From contig NEEC01000012.1 of NCBI GenBank assembly GCA_002189035.1, positions 806,001 to 870,000 on the forward strand: a stretch of DNA of 64,000 nucleotides, given 5' to 3'. The DNA is from Utricularia gibba. Taxonomy: Eukaryota > Streptophyta > Magnoliopsida > Lamiales > Lentibulariaceae. Under the pieces are notes generated by a model, which saw nothing but the letters and a program-made list of their open reading frames with translations, searched no databases and was not told where the DNA came from. Shown piece by piece: positions 1-12,372 of this stretch. The position numbers and the translations under genes were made by a program. Within the stretch, counting starts at the first letter, position 1; the number at the start of each line of letters is the position of its first letter.

Positions 1-1809
1 TGGCTGAAATCAGAGATGAATTTGAGGCGGCCGCTACATATGGCAAAGAGGTTGCCATGTTGCTTGAGGTAGGCAAGGTGCCTTATGAATCCAACTTTCT
101 TAAAGGTGTGTTCTATATGATAATCTCGTTAGTATTGATTTATTTTTCTTAGGAAGCTTAGTTTATAGTGTTATTTGTTTCCATATTTTTCCGACTGTTT
201 GCAGCAATGCTCTTTCGTTTACTGTGCTTGATTTCGCCATCAATGCCATCACATAAGCCTGAAAAAAGGAAATCCATGAAGTCAGCTACTAGAACCATGA
301 AGTTGGCTGCCCCGCCTTCTGAAGATGACAAGGCTCTTACCCTTTCATCAACTCTGGACAAGCTTTATGCTTGGGAGAAGAAGTTATACAAGGAGGTTAA
401 GGTAGAGTGCATTCAGTTTGTATCATATTGGGGCGTGAGATTCAGATATGAGTTGGATGAAAATTCCAAATGGGAAAGGAATTTTTTTTTTTTTTTTTTG
501 CACGCTCATAGTTGAGAACGGGGTTATTAGTGCATGCCTTTCATTGAGATGACTAAAATCCTGTTTTTCTACATATGCACAGCACTTTATATTGTGGTTC
601 GTGACTGTTATATGATGTTTTATAAATCCTGTGTTGTGGTATATGCTTTTGGTTATGGTTTGCTATTTCTGCGATTAGGATGAAGAAAGACTCAGAATCA
701 TGTATTTGAAGGCACGTAATAAATTAAAGGACTTAGACAAGCAAGGAGCAGACCATAGTAAGCTTGATGCAGCGCGCATTTCTGTCTTAAGATTATTATC
801 AAAGCTTGACATGAGTATCAGAGCAATCGAGGCTATTGCACGCAGCATACACAAGTTGAGAGATGAAGAATTACAGCCTCAGGTTGCTGCTCTAATTTTC
901 GGGTATGAACATGTTTTTTAGCAGCTTCTTCTGCAGTTGGATATTCTTGCATGGTTGCAAAAACTGGAGACTCACTTGTGTCACTTATTTACTGTGTTTC
1001 CAAGGCTGATTAATATGTGGAGGGCTATGCTCAAATGCCATCAAAAACAGTTTAGAGCAATTATGGATAGCAAAATGCGGCGTCTGAAAGCAATCATGGG
1101 TCATGACAAAGATTCCAGCTCTAGAGCTTCAGTTGAGCTTGAGAAACACCTTCGTGTTTGGTGTGAGCGTTTCAATGAATGGATTCGCACCCAGAAATCT
1201 TATGTGGAGACGTTGAACGGGTGGCTCCTCCAGTGCCTTCATTATATACCCGAAGAGACCCCTGACGGGCCAGCACCCTATTCCCCTGCTAAGCTTGGGG
1301 CTCCCCCTATTTTCATTATTTGCAATGACTGGCAACATGCCATGAAATCTATCTCTGAGGCAAGAGTAGCAGACGCCATGGACACCTTTGCTGCGAGTTT
1401 GAGGCACTTGTGGGAAAAACAAGATGAGGAAGCTCGCCAGAGGCTGAAAGCAGAATACCTCATGAAAAATTACGAGACACTGCTCGGAACCCAGGACGAG
1501 ACTGGGACAAGGAAAATAAAAGATGCCAGAGCAGATAAGCCTGGACGACTATCCATGGTTGCATCTGATACTGGGGCATTAGTACTGGAAGACTACAATA
1601 AATTGGACATAGATTCGATGCGGCAGAGGTTAGCTGAGGAGCACACAAAGCACAAGGACTCACTGAAATTAGTCCACGACGCAGCTTCTAGCAGCCTACA
1701 GGGAGGCCTTGTTCCCATTTTCAAGGCCTTGGAGAGCTTCACGGCCGAAGCCCTGCAAGCACACGAGAATGTCAGACTGCAGCAGCAGCAGAAGGTTGAG
1801 AGGAGCTGA
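1..1809 (+). CDS. DUF630/DUF632 family protein, 3' part only
   Basis: This is the 3' part of a plant DUF632 (bZIP-like, NRG2/REL2-type) gene; the start and the DUF630 domain lie upstream of the window. Exons read as 1-105, 205-401, 679-902 and 1005-1809, all with GT-AG borders and matching phases. The protein begins in the typical DUF632 opening (EIRDEFEAAATYGKEVAMLL) and continues through LDKLYAWEKKLYKEVK, KLDAARISVLRLLSKLDMSI, ELQPQ and MWRAMLKCH, all family landmarks, to a coiled-coil-rich C-terminus ending QQQQKVERS. Members known in Arabidopsis and rice act in nitrate signalling or leaf shape and are plasma-membrane or nuclear associated; which role applies here cannot be told. The true 3' end is slightly uncertain: a donor-like site before GTTGAG near 1795 and an acceptor near 1891 could give another tail. 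Without splicing, the frame at 903-1004 contains a stop, so that stretch is intronic. Confidence 0.88.
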
Positions 1810-2639
1810 TAAGCATGCAGAACAATTTTGTAGTGTAATTGTTGGAGAGCCAGCTTTCGTGTATATCACATCAGGCCGCAGTCCCCGTTGCAGGAGATGA
1901 AGCTGAAGTGCAAGGGGCTGCAACTTCAGCCAATGAGTCGTAGCTCCGTTCTCCTCCAGCGGTTGTGTACATATGCGCCAGTGTCATCTATTCCCTCCCC
2001 TCTCGTTGTACTGCAAATTCCCATTTTTATAGGCCTTCAACGCCACCCAACCAACGCAAAAATCCACGTATGAAGCAGAGCTATTCGCCGTTAATGTGAT
2101 TTCAGGTGCACTGGGGAGTTTATTAGAAAAGTGGGCACTATGAGCAATTCCTTGTACAAGACAGCCATCCTTGTCACCAAGAAAAAGAATTATATAAATT
2201 CCATTTTATTGGTAAAATAGCCTTAAATAATATTAATTGAGTTATCTATATAATGTTCAAATTTCATAAATTACATTTTTTTTCAAAATAATAATTATTT
2301 AGAAAATATTTCAATTCTATAATTTTTCATCTTAGTATTTTTTTACAAAATTCTATAAATTATTTCTAAAATATTAATTAAAATAAAGTTGCTCATACAA
2401 ACATAAATAATTATAATTTTTTCAAATAATAAAATACAAGATAAGTTATCTTATATTTACTTTGTTTAAATTAATCTAAAAAATTATAAATGATTGAAGT
2501 ACTAAATATAGTGCACTTTCACTTTTCATATAGTTATATCTAATAGATGTACAATTTATTGAGTATTATGGTTATATTTCAATATGTTCATATTGATACG
2601 ACCCTTCAAATAACAAATGCTAGATAAATCAAATTGTAA
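1810..2639. other. 3' flank and AT-rich spacer
   Basis: The first 250 bases are moderately GC-rich and probably hold the 3' UTR of the DUF632 gene. From about 2190 the sequence becomes very AT-rich with no coding signal. I see nothing else in it. Confidence 0.5.
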
Positions 2640-5600
2640 ATTCCAAATAAAGCAATCTTTCTAGAAAAGAAGAAATTGATCCTCAATAAATGAAAATACT
2701 TATAACTCGAACTAAAAAAATGGTAGTGTACTCACATCATAAAGAATTAAATGAGAATGATAAACCATAATGGATATCACATGCAAAACTTGATAGGTCT
2801 AAAATTCTATAAGAACTTAAGGAAAGAACAATGCTCTTAAAATACACAACAACCAAAGTCATCTTGAAACAAGCGTAAGTGATGGTAATTCTACAAGTGC
2901 ACAGAAACCATCGAAATAATAAAATAAGATCGTATCTACAGAGAATTGTTATTGGAATATTCTTTTCAAAACAAAGAGTTAAAAAGATTGGAAACAAAAG
3001 AAATATTGGTTTTTAAGATAATAAGAAAAGTGGCATTGGATCTAAGATCCACCTTACTTGAAACTCGCCCTTGCGTGTGTGCAAACCTTGAAGACTGACC
3101 TGCTTGCGCAAGCTTTGAGGGTGTTATGCTAAAGTAGTGCTACTCGGTGACCGTTATAGCACCGTCCCTTGTTTTGTGGGATTATGGAATCAACCACGCC
3201 ACCAGAGTCATTTCACCTCTTGTGATAACCCATGTTTTCCCCACATCCAAATCTAACCCCTACACCTCACACCTCGCAGACAGATTAGACAGAATGTGTC
3301 TTACCAACGATGTCCGATTGAGCCCTTCTCTTTAGGTGCTTGAGGCCAATCTTTGATTCTCCCACACTCCCTTAGGGTTATATGGTACTAAAGATCACGT
3401 TGGTAAAGAAAACGTTGCGAAAAACAGAATCAGACCTCAAATTAAATGCTGAAAAACATAGTAAGACATTCACGCGCGCAGGACTTGCGCAAGCAAGGCT
3501 TTACAGCAGATCCTCCGCCGCAAGCGTTCACGCGCGCATGCTTGACTCTAAACAACAAAAGTTGATGAAAAACGAAGGGAAAGGAATCCAAATCATGCTA
3601 GACTCGACTCTAAACCCTACATTGACTCTCTGGTTGTCCACCACTTCGACTCTCCTTTAGGTCTTTGCGTTTGGATCTTTATATAATGGTGGGGATTTGT
3701 CGGGCTTCCTTGATGGGCTCACATCAAATCTTCTATCCGAATCTTCTAAGATTTGATACAAATTTTCTAGAATGAGATCCAAGTTTTCCAAGATAAGATA
3801 CGAATCTTATCTTATCCGAGAATCTTTGACTGAGTCTTCATCTCCGGATAGACCAAATCTTAGCCTCCATCAAAGTAGCTCGAAAATCCTCCAAATTATT
3901 CCAAATTCGTCCTAAAAAATCACAAAACACACTTTCTCTCCAAAAAGATCAAAGTGGTATGAAAGATATAAAATTCTTCTAAAAACATAAGGAAAGTGGG
4001 ATAAAAAGAATTCAAAACTTATCTAAGAGAGTCCTAAAAACCACAAATATAAGTGACACAAAATCACTTATCAGTAAACCTCTTCTTATGGCGTATTCTT
4101 TGTTTTTGGCATCCAATTGGTTTTGAAACTTCTTATGAAGTGTTTTGATGGTATTCGCTTTCTTAGTACCATCAAAGCTATGAAATTCATCATATGGCAA
4201 TTACAGCAAGTTTACAGGAGCATGAGGATTAAATCTATATACAACTTTAAAAGGAAAGTAACGAATAAAAGAGTGTACCACTCGATTATATTCAAACTTC
4301 ACATGACATAAACAGTCTTCTCATATCCTAATGTTCTTTTTTATGATAGCATGAAGTAAGGTAGATAACATTCGATTTGTTATCTTGGTTTTTCCATCTG
4401 TTTGGGAATGACAAGTGGTAGAGAAATAAAAATTTGTTCCTAACTTACTCCAAAGTCTGCGCCAGAAAAGGTTGAGAAATTTAATGTCTCAATTATATAT
4501 AATAGTAAGTGGCATAACATAAACCTAACAATTTTTTTAAAGATTAAGTCAATAGCATGGGAAGCATCATCAATCTTCTGGCAAGAGATAAAATGTGTCA
4601 TCTTGTAAAACCTGTCAAACTACTACAAATATTAAAACAAAATCCATAAAAAGATCAATCTAGGGATGAATAGGGTAGATAGAGGAGTGTACAATTCCTG
4701 ATATGTGAATTTTTATTTGACCTTTTTACACACCAAACATTTTGCACAGATCCTTTCCACATCTCTTTTCATGTGTTGTCAATAAAAGTATTGTTGAAAT
4801 ATGTCCAACGTTTTGGTGACTCCAAAATATCTCATAAGTCTTCAATCATGCGCCTCCTTCACCAAGAACTCTTAAATAGAATATTATGGAATACATAACT
4901 AGTTATTCTTAAAAATGAAGTCATTTTGCTTATGGTAAATTTTATAAGATTTATGTTCACAATAAATATAGATATCCTTAAAATTATGATAAAAAGTGTA
5001 AAACTCTTTTATAGTTGAAAACCCCAACATTTGAATATTAAAAGTAACCAAAAATGTACATTCGTGACAATATATCAGCAACAATATTTTTCATACTTTT
5101 CTTTTATTTGATGACATAAGTAAAGGTATCAATTAACTCCACCCATCTTATATGTTTTCTATTGAGATTTCTTGACTCTTAAGTTGAGTATTTGAGTGTG
5201 GCTTCACCTAGCATTTCAATAAAATATGCAATGGGTCACTCTCTTTACATTAAAATAGAACATGTTCCAACTCCAAAAGCATTAAATTCAACTTTAAATG
5301 TTTTATAGAAATCAAATAATTTAAGTAAATGAGTTTTGAATGCAAGCTCTTGTGTTTGTTCCCAAAAAAAATGAATATTTTTCTTGATAACCTCATTCAA
5401 TGGTATAGCTAGTCATATATCACTCATTCAATGGTGAAGCTATGGATTTCTCCAATCATGGTAGGAGTTGGTCATTCCTTAATTGCCTTCACCTTCTCTT
5501 CATCCATTAAAATTCATATATCACTCACAATGTAGCCAATAAAAGAAATTTTGTTTGTACAAAAGTCACATTTCTTGATGTTAATATACAGATACTCTTT

Positions 5601-5795
5601 CCTCAAGATAAGCAACATTTGAAATAAATGACATGTATGTTCCTACAATGTTTTACTATACACAAGAATACCATCAAAGTAAACAAAAAATAAATTTACC
5701 AAGAAAGGGATATAGCACATAATTCATCAATCTCATGAAAGTACTAAGTGTATTAATCAATCCAAAGTCATAATCTATCATTTATATAAACCAAA
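2640..5795 (-). pseudogene. Decayed chromovirus-type Ty3/gypsy pol, split by a solo LTR
   Basis: Read on the minus strand from 5795 down, frames broken by many stops spell the usual order of a chromovirus polyprotein. Reverse transcriptase comes first, with a YFDGILVYS version of the YFDDILVYS active-site motif near 5680, followed by KKCDFCTNK. RNase H ends in KNIVADILSR near 5085. The integrase core includes MTHFISCQKIDDASHA near 4600. A C-terminal stretch DGTKKANTIKTLHKKFQNQL lies near 4170. The solo LTR at 2880-4073 interrupts the gene; beyond it, homology to the integrase tail (TYQVLHVI, YDVSTLPFF) resumes at about 2640-2800. The first catalytic Asp of the FDD box is lost to Gly in this copy. 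It is a dead remnant; gag, the 5' part of RT and both LTRs of the original element were not found. Confidence 0.72.
2880..4073 (-). repeat. Solo LTR, family 1, copy A (1194 bp)
   Basis: The sequence starts TGATGG and ends TTATCA and is flanked by near-identical 5-bp repeats (GTAAG at 2875-2879, GTAAA at 4074-4078). Related copies occur at 37284-38452 and, inverted, at 49555-50471. A TATATAAAG box on the minus strand near 3685 suggests the LTR is transcribed on that strand. No primer site or internal region adjoins it, so it is a solo LTR. ORFs within it are LTR sequence, not genes. It sits inside the decayed chromovirus pol and is therefore younger. Confidence 0.8.
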
Positions 5796-5799
5796 ATTT

Positions 5800-6354
5800 A
5801 GCACATCGATTGGAGTTAATAGCTATACTAATGATGGTGATGCATCAGTTGACTTAGACATCATAAATATCCAAAATGATGACTTTTTCAACAATATTGA
5901 TATTGGAATAAATGAACAACCATCATTTTATGATAATCTACAGCATGTATATTATTATTTAAATTATTTTTATATTATATGAATTTACTTCTAATCCATT
6001 AATGTTTAGTGAAGTGTGGAAGTTGGTGCAAGCAGTGCTAATGTGGGAAACAAACGTCGAAGAAGAACCATGAAAGAAACATGAGAAAATTTAGTTGAGT
6101 CAGTTGTTGCTTTAATAAATCTGTTAAAAAGTGGATCTTATTCATCTGTGCCTCAAAGACCAAAGATACCTTCAATTGTAAAGTGCTTAGATATAGTGAG
6201 GGGAATTCCAGAAGCACGAGAGGATTCAAGTGTGTTTGGAGCTGCTGCATTAATGTTAGGCAAGACTGTTTATCGTGAAGCTTTTATGAGTATGACAAGT
6301 TATGAAGAGAGCTTGACATTTATCAGAGCATATAAGACTGTTTATCTAAATTAG
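5800..6354 (+). pseudogene. Myb/SANT-like accessory ORF of a PIF/Harbinger element (remnant)
   Basis: The plus strand shows a coding-like stretch at about 5800-5942 (rich in Asp, Asn and Ile), a probable intron, and a second stretch to a stop at 6354. The second contains a basic run (KRRRR) and the segment KCLDIVRGIPEAREDSSVFG, then GKTVYREAFM. This resembles the C-terminal region of Myb/SANT-like proteins that accompany Harbinger transposases. One internal stop is present near 6085. Its position directly upstream of a Harbinger transposase remnant in the same orientation supports the call. The DNA-binding N-terminus was not found. Confidence 0.45.
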
Positions 6355-6478
6355 TTTTCTTTTAATATTATTTAGTGAAATTGAAATGTAGTAAGAACAT
6401 CATTTTCTTTGAAGTTGATGCATTTCATGTGAATGTGTGACTGAATTTGATTTTATGTAACAAGTATATGTACTTTTA

Positions 6479-6616
6479 TGCATCAATTCCATGTGCTTTT
6501 CTATATCAATTCCATGTGTTTTTCTGCATCAATTCCATGTGCTTTTACGCATCAATTCCATGTGCTTTTACGCATCAATTCCATGTGCTTTTCTACATCA
6601 ATTCTATATGCTTTAT
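6479..6616. repeat. 23-bp minisatellite, six units
   Basis: Six tandem 23-bp units share the core CATCAATTCCATGTGCTTTT, with one to four changes per unit. Because 23 is not a multiple of three, the array stays open in two plus-strand frames and creates artificial Cys/Phe/His-rich ORFs. It lies between the two genes of the decayed Harbinger element. Confidence 0.9.
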
Positions 6617-6747
6617 TAACTGTATTTTCTTTTCAACGGCAATTACATTTGGGTTTTTGCAACTATTGCATGCGATTTCTTACAAAGATTCCACCTTTTT
6701 CATCTATAAAATTAATGCTATACATCATTCCCAAACACAACGCATCC

Positions 6748-7975
6748 ATGCCTTCTTCCAATAATTCTTCCCTACACATCGATAATTCTGAAGATGAAGG
6801 TGAGACTCCAAATGCTGAAATAGTCTATGCTATAGCAACACTAGCGCAATCTATACTTGAATTTTACCAATGAGTCTTTGCAAGAATGCCTTGTTGAGGT
6901 AGAGAGTTATTTGAAGCTGCATGGTTGAAGGGTATACTTGAAGGCCATTGGATTCGCTCATATCAATTACTTTGAATGGAACGAGATACATTTCATAGGT
7001 TATGTAGTGTTTTATATGAACGCCATGGTTTAATAGCCACGTGCACAGTCTCTGTTGAGGAATAAGTGGCTACATTTCTCTTGGCAATGAGTTTGAAATG
7101 AAGTAACCGTTTGCTTCAAGAATAGTTCCAATGTTCTGTATATACTGTAAGTCAAAGTTTTCGTGCAGTACTTGATGTTTGTGCAAATATGGCTTCTGAA
7201 TTTCTTGTCCCAACGAGTGATATGTTGACTTCCCCTGCAAAAATAAGAAATGATTCTCGATTTTGACCTCATTTTTAAGATAGAGTTGGTGTCATTGATG
7301 GTACTTATATTCTTGCGAGAATTAGAAAAGAAGATAGATGTCCTTTTTTTGGTTGATATCATGAAGCCGCTTAGAAAACTTTGGTAGTATATGACTTCAA
7401 TATGCTGCTCATCTTTCTAGCTTCAGGATATGCAGGATAAATGCATGATAATTCAATATTATCAGGGGTTATGCACTCACCCGAAAATAAGTTTCCATTA
7501 CCACCACCGGGTAAGTATTACCTTGTGGATTATGGGTATATGAATACTACATTTTTTTTAACACCATATAGAGGTCAAAGGTACTATTTGGAAGAGTTTC
7601 GTGCTAATCCACGGTTAGAAATCCTACAAAGATGTATAATTATCGACACTCTTCACTACGTTTTGTAACTGAGCGATGTTTTGGAGTATGGAAGGCAATA
7701 TTTGACATGGTTAACAGACTTTCTTGGGGATTTTCATGGCAAGATCAAACGCTTATTGTACCAGCAACTATGACAATTTGTAATTTTATCAAGAGAGTTG
7801 ATGCAAATGATCCGGATTTCTTATGTTTTGAAGCTGATAATTGGAGTCCATCATATAATCCTCAAAACAGTTCTACCAGCAATAGAAACTTTTACATCTT
7901 CAACTCAAGATAGATATATGAATGACTTACGTGATGCAATATGTGCATCAATTAGTAGAATGAATTAAAAATGAC
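6748..7975 (+). pseudogene. PIF/Harbinger DDE transposase, decayed
   Basis: Across several frames and stops the plus strand spells a HARBI1/ALP1-like nuclease. It starts at the ATG at 6748, passes METDTF-like and CANMASEFLVPTSDMLTSP segments, and then shows the three catalytic acidic sites: GVIDGTYI near 7290, KYYLVDYGY near 7520 and ERCFGVWKA near 7672. PYRGQRYYLEEF and YNRHSSLR-like motifs lie between the last two. At least eight in-frame stops and several frameshifts make it non-functional. Terminal inverted repeats of the original element were not recognised, so its limits are unknown. Confidence 0.78.
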
Positions 7976-8455
7976 TCATAATATCAACTTTAGTGTATAT
8001 TTTGTTGTTTTCAGACTTTATATAACTCAATCTATCATTTATTATGCATGATATTATGATTGAATAAGATTTGTGTTGCTATTATTATAATTATATGAAA
8101 ATAATAAATATAAATTATATTATTAAAAGCATTGAAATGAATATAAGGGTATTTTAGACTTTTATTCACAAATTTTGAAAGTTATATCAAAATTAGACTA
8201 TAAAATCAACTGACTCCATCAATTATGAGGTTGCAAATCTTTTCAATCATAAAGCATCATATATGAAATAAATTCTCATTGTTTCTCCATTGATTTAGCA
8301 TCCATGGTCAATAATGAATAATTCTAACCTAATAAGATTGAATCCATTATGGATGTTTATTAATTTTATGTTGTCTAGTTTTATTTTTTATTCATCTAAT
8401 CATTTTGAATTATCTTTTAAACTTTATTAGTTTTCAATATAAATTACCTAATTTT
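7976..8455. other. AT-rich spacer
   Basis: Very AT-rich sequence between the Harbinger remnant and the Tat-type retrotransposon. I see no coding or structural signal. Confidence 0.5.
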
Positions 8456-8460
8456 AATAG

Positions 8461-8984
8461 TGTTATGGGTGAAATCGGTATTCGGTGAGAGGCCGATTTT
8501 AGGTGATAGGCGCGGTCGGAAATGCCACACTTAGTCACCTTCTTCACGGTTGGTACGATTAAAATAAGAGTGAGCAAGGATTTTTTACGTGGAAACCGCC
8601 GGAGAGCGGAAAAACCACGGAGCTGCTGGAGTTCGCTGGAAAAGAGTTTCACTAGATGGAGGTCGCGAAAAGGAGAATACAACTTGAAAAAATCTTTTTG
8701 AGTCCAACCCCCTTTCATCATAATTCCTCCTATTTATAGGAGAGCTCACTCTGACCGAATTCTGGTGTATGCAAATATCGGTTGCTTTCTACTCCTGCTA
8801 TACGATCTCGCTTTTGAGATATTGCCTGTCATGTCGTAATTCGACCGCTTTTCAGACTGTGTCATATGGCCATACCTGTCAAATTTCTTACAGATGTCGA
8901 TCTGTCATCTGGTGTTATCCCCTCAGGATCTCTTTTGGCAGCCTTTTAGTAATCGATTATATCCGACCAGTTTATCCCCTATCA
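8461..8984 (-). repeat. 3' LTR of Tat-1 (524 bp)
   Basis: It aligns end to end with 18107-18635, from TGTTATGGGTG to TTTATCCCCTATCA. On the element's own strand it is the 3' LTR. A purine-rich AAAGGGGCTGAA, the likely polypurine tract, lies immediately inside it (8985-8998 on the plus strand, read in reverse complement). Confidence 0.92.
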
Positions 8985-9486
8985 TTCAGCCCCTTTGATT
9001 TGCCGATATTGGCCCTTTCGGGATAAATCGGGGAATCGGAATCACCACAATGATGACTTCCAAGGTGCCGCCTTGTTCGCATGAGCCACAAATCGCTTTG
9101 TTCCGATGTCTCTGCCACGCGTCAGCTCATAAACACGCCATGTTTTTTCCTGCCCACCCGGGGTACTTGAAACGTCGCTTCGTCTCCCGACTTCTTCCAT
9201 TATAAATATCCACACCCCTTGTCATTTCTCCCCTTTGCTTTCTTCGTTCGCTCACAAGATTACAGCGCTCTTTGAACTCCGCAGTGCTTGCCGCCGTGTT
9301 ATCCGCCGGAAATTACAGATTTCTCAGGTATCCGCTTCTTCTCCGTGTCTTTTGCATCCCTACGATTGCTTAACTCTCCTTTACATCTTCGAGAACTTTG
9401 ACGGGTAGTTACCGCCCTCCTGAGTCTTTTCCCTTTCTGACTTCCGCCTCATCCTAGGGTTTGGGGCTTCTTTCAATTTTTCGAAA

Positions 9487-11724
9487 ATGGGTAGAAGATC
9501 TAGTGAACTTGACATCCCATCTCTGCGCATTCGGTATTCGATTCTTGATGAGTATTAGATTTCTCCTGCTTGGGATGCCGAAATCCCTTGGGGGATTGGC
9601 GAGGCCCCTCTGCCTCCATTCAATCTTCCGATTCCATTAGCCTATTTCGAGAGTTGTTTACGTTTCCCACTCCATCCTTTAATAGTCCGCTTTCTCTCCA
9701 CCTTTGCGATTCCACTTTACTGCCTCGCCCTAAATTCTATATTATGCTTCACCACCTTCCTTTTCTATTCGGCCGGTATGGACCCGGTTATGACTCTGGT
9801 AGACTTCCTCCATCTCTTCAAGATTGTTGTGCGTAAAGCGAAGTCCCCGATGGATGGACGATCTCATTTTCAATTCCACCGGTTTGAAGATAACCCCAAC
9901 TTTGTCGTTAAAGCCCCCGATACCCATTATGATTGGTGGTCCTCTTTTGTTTAGGTAGCTCCCCCTTTGGGTTTTCGGTGGAACTTCCCAGTCGATCCTC
10001 CAACTCCTTTCAAGGTTAAAATCTTCGGTGCGTATCGGTCTTCTTCCGAATCTCGCGAAGTTCTTTACGAGAGGCTCAGTCGAGGCTTGGTTCGGTACGA
10101 GTCTCGTGCCTTGATGTTCTCGGGTGTGTCGCAGAAAAGATCAGGTATTATCGGTCGCTCTCGAGACCCCCACTGGCCCAATATTATTTCTTCCAGTGGC
10201 ACCGATTCGAGAAACCTTCATCTTAGCCCATCTCCATCCCTTCCTCTTGTTTCGGCCTCATCCCCGATTCCCCCACCTGTTCAAACCGGGGCCCCCAAGA
10301 AAAAGAAGAGGGTTAAGGCGCTTGCGCATAAACCCTCAAAGAGGCAAAGAGGTAGTTGGGTTCAGCTTCCTCGAGTCTTAGAATCGGCATTATTCCTTAT
10401 TGCTTTTCCTACTTTCGTCTTCAGCTGAAGAGATGGCTTGAAGAAGCTCCCTAGAAGATTCGGTAATGGCGCAGTTCTCCGCCGAGACGCAAAGGACGCA
10501 GGAACCTGAGGAGCCCTCCCTTGCACTACTCTGTCTCCTATTTAACAGTTACCGCGAATTCCCGATTATAACCTTTTTTCGGTTTTTCTTTCAGGCTGAT
10601 ACGATTGGAGCTCAGCTGGACGCCGCTGATCCTTCCTCGGGGGAAGATCAAGTAGTAGAAGTCTCCGAGATCCGGGAGTTGACTCCCCGTCCTTCAGCCG
10701 GGAAATGGAAAGAGAAACTTCCTCCATCACCCAATCTCAGCGATACTCTCATTCCTGATGCAAGATTCTTTTCGTCTGGTGCTTCAACATCAGCTCTTCC
10801 AATCGAGTTACAGAGGGATTCTGTCCTCGTAGACGTAAGGGACAACCCGGTGCTTCCTCTACCCTCAGTTCCAGCTGAACTAAGGGGAATCCTGGATGGA
10901 GCTATGTCTAGTACCTCGGGTGTTCAGCCGGAGATGGTACTTGAAGGGATCTGGCAGGTACGTGTCCCGTTTCCTCTTCTAAATTCTAAGTAATCAGCCC
11001 TTGACTTGGAATATTCTTTTAGGCTCTGACTCTTGGGTGGGGAATGGTTAGAGAGATTGGCTCTCAATCGGAGGCAGTCTCTCGGCTTCAAGCCCAAGTT
11101 GTGGCTCAGAACGCCCAGATAAAGTTGTTGGAGGAGGAGGGGAGTTCGCTGAAAATCGTTTTAGGGAAACGCAGCCGCTAGGAGGAAGAACTGCGGAATG
11201 TGATCAAGGAAATGGGAAAGGCGGTTGACGATGCTAAATCGGAGAGAGAGGGCTTCAAAGTCCGATTTGATGAGGCAGAGGCAGAGTTAGAGCATGCCAC
11301 GGGCCGCATTTCAGCATTGGAGGCCGAATTACTTAATCAACAAGCCTCTCGGCAGGGTCTTGTGGATGACTTTGTCAACTCGGCCTGTTTTGCCGAACTC
11401 TCCGATATCTATGCAAGAGATTTAATCGGCTTACTTCTATACCGTCAGAGACGACAGTTCAGCTGGGAATTTGGGCTTTCAATCATGGATCCGCGCTTCA
11501 ATAGGATAAACCCCTTGACGAAGGATGAGAACATGCTTGATGTTATCGCAGATACTTTCCAGGCCCCGGAGTTCGGGTTTGAAGCTGATCGGGAGCGGCT
11601 GATTGCACTAATTCAGGCGAGGATAGGGCGAGAGAATGACGCCAAGTTAAGGGTCAGGATGGAGCGACATACCGGTTCCTCTACCAATTCTCCCATTAAT
11701 CCCCCATCTCCTCCAGCACTTTAG
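9487..11724 (+). pseudogene. Antisense ORF of Tat-1 (Transposase_28-like, three exons)
   Basis: This gene runs opposite to gag-pol between the integrase end and the 3' LTR. Exon 1 starts at ATG 9487 and stays in one frame to about 10311-10428, broken only by TAG codons at 9556 and 9952. It contains PPFNLPIPLAYFESC and the FPLHPLIVRFLSTFAIPLY region typical of the 'putative gypsy type transposon' family (PF04195). Exon 2 is 10595-10957 and exon 3 is 11023-11724, both phase 0 with good splice signals; exon 3 has one TAG near 11178. The exon 1 donor is uncertain (a weak site at 10311 keeps the phase). The C-terminal exon is a Glu/Ala-rich coiled coil (about residues 60-130 of exon 3). Such ORFs are known in Grande and related elements; their function is unknown. 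All three disabling stops are TAG. Confidence 0.7.
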
Positions 11725-12372
11725 TGACCTTTTTTTTTTTTTAACTTGATGTATTTTCCCCTACTGTGGGGCTTTTCGAACATTTTTTATATCCCGATTC
11801 GGGATTTCCTTCTGATTTGCTCCATTTTTTGCGCATCATTCCTTCCTTTGATGATATCACATTTCGGGGGAAGCCCCGAGTTGGTTTATTATGTCTATCA
11901 CGTGTTTAGGCTTGGAAAATTCGCCTATGCTTTGGTGATCCGGGGTGGGTGTCTTTTCGCCAACCCTTTGATTGGGCTTTTTGATTTTTGTTTGCCTTAG
12001 TATTTCTTCATGTTTGCTGAACCGCTGCTAAGGAAGTAGGTCGGAACCCCTCATGGGTTGAGCGACTTCCCCAATCCGGAAGGGCCCTCTTCTGGCCGAA
12101 CCCCATTGTTTTGAACATGGGTGGATTTGCTTTGGGTGCACTTGTTGTCTCGAGATTTCGACAGTAAAGTCAATACTTAAGGGCTTTTTGGGGCTTACGC
12201 GTGCGGTTTACGGGAACCAGTGCCCAAATTATACCAGAGCTTATTCTTGCCGCCGACGTATGCCTGGGTTTTGGGAGATCACATGTATATACATCGGGGG
12301 AGATCCCGAGTTGATTTGCTATATCCCGCATGGGGTGCCGATTTAGGGGATTTACCTGGATTCGCGTTGCTT

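Noticed and set aside
903-1004. A stop at 919-921 suggesting that the DUF632 gene is broken
   Set aside because: The stretch is flanked by GT-AG sites, and splicing restores the family sequence GLINMWRAML in phase.
6479-6616. Possible CRISPR array
   Set aside because: The units are contiguous 23-bp repeats with no unique spacers, in a plant nuclear context.
6447-6873. Two overlapping plus-strand ORFs rich in Cys, Phe and His
   Set aside because: They are the 23-bp minisatellite read in two frames; only the last part, from the ATG at 6748, belongs to a real (decayed) transposase.
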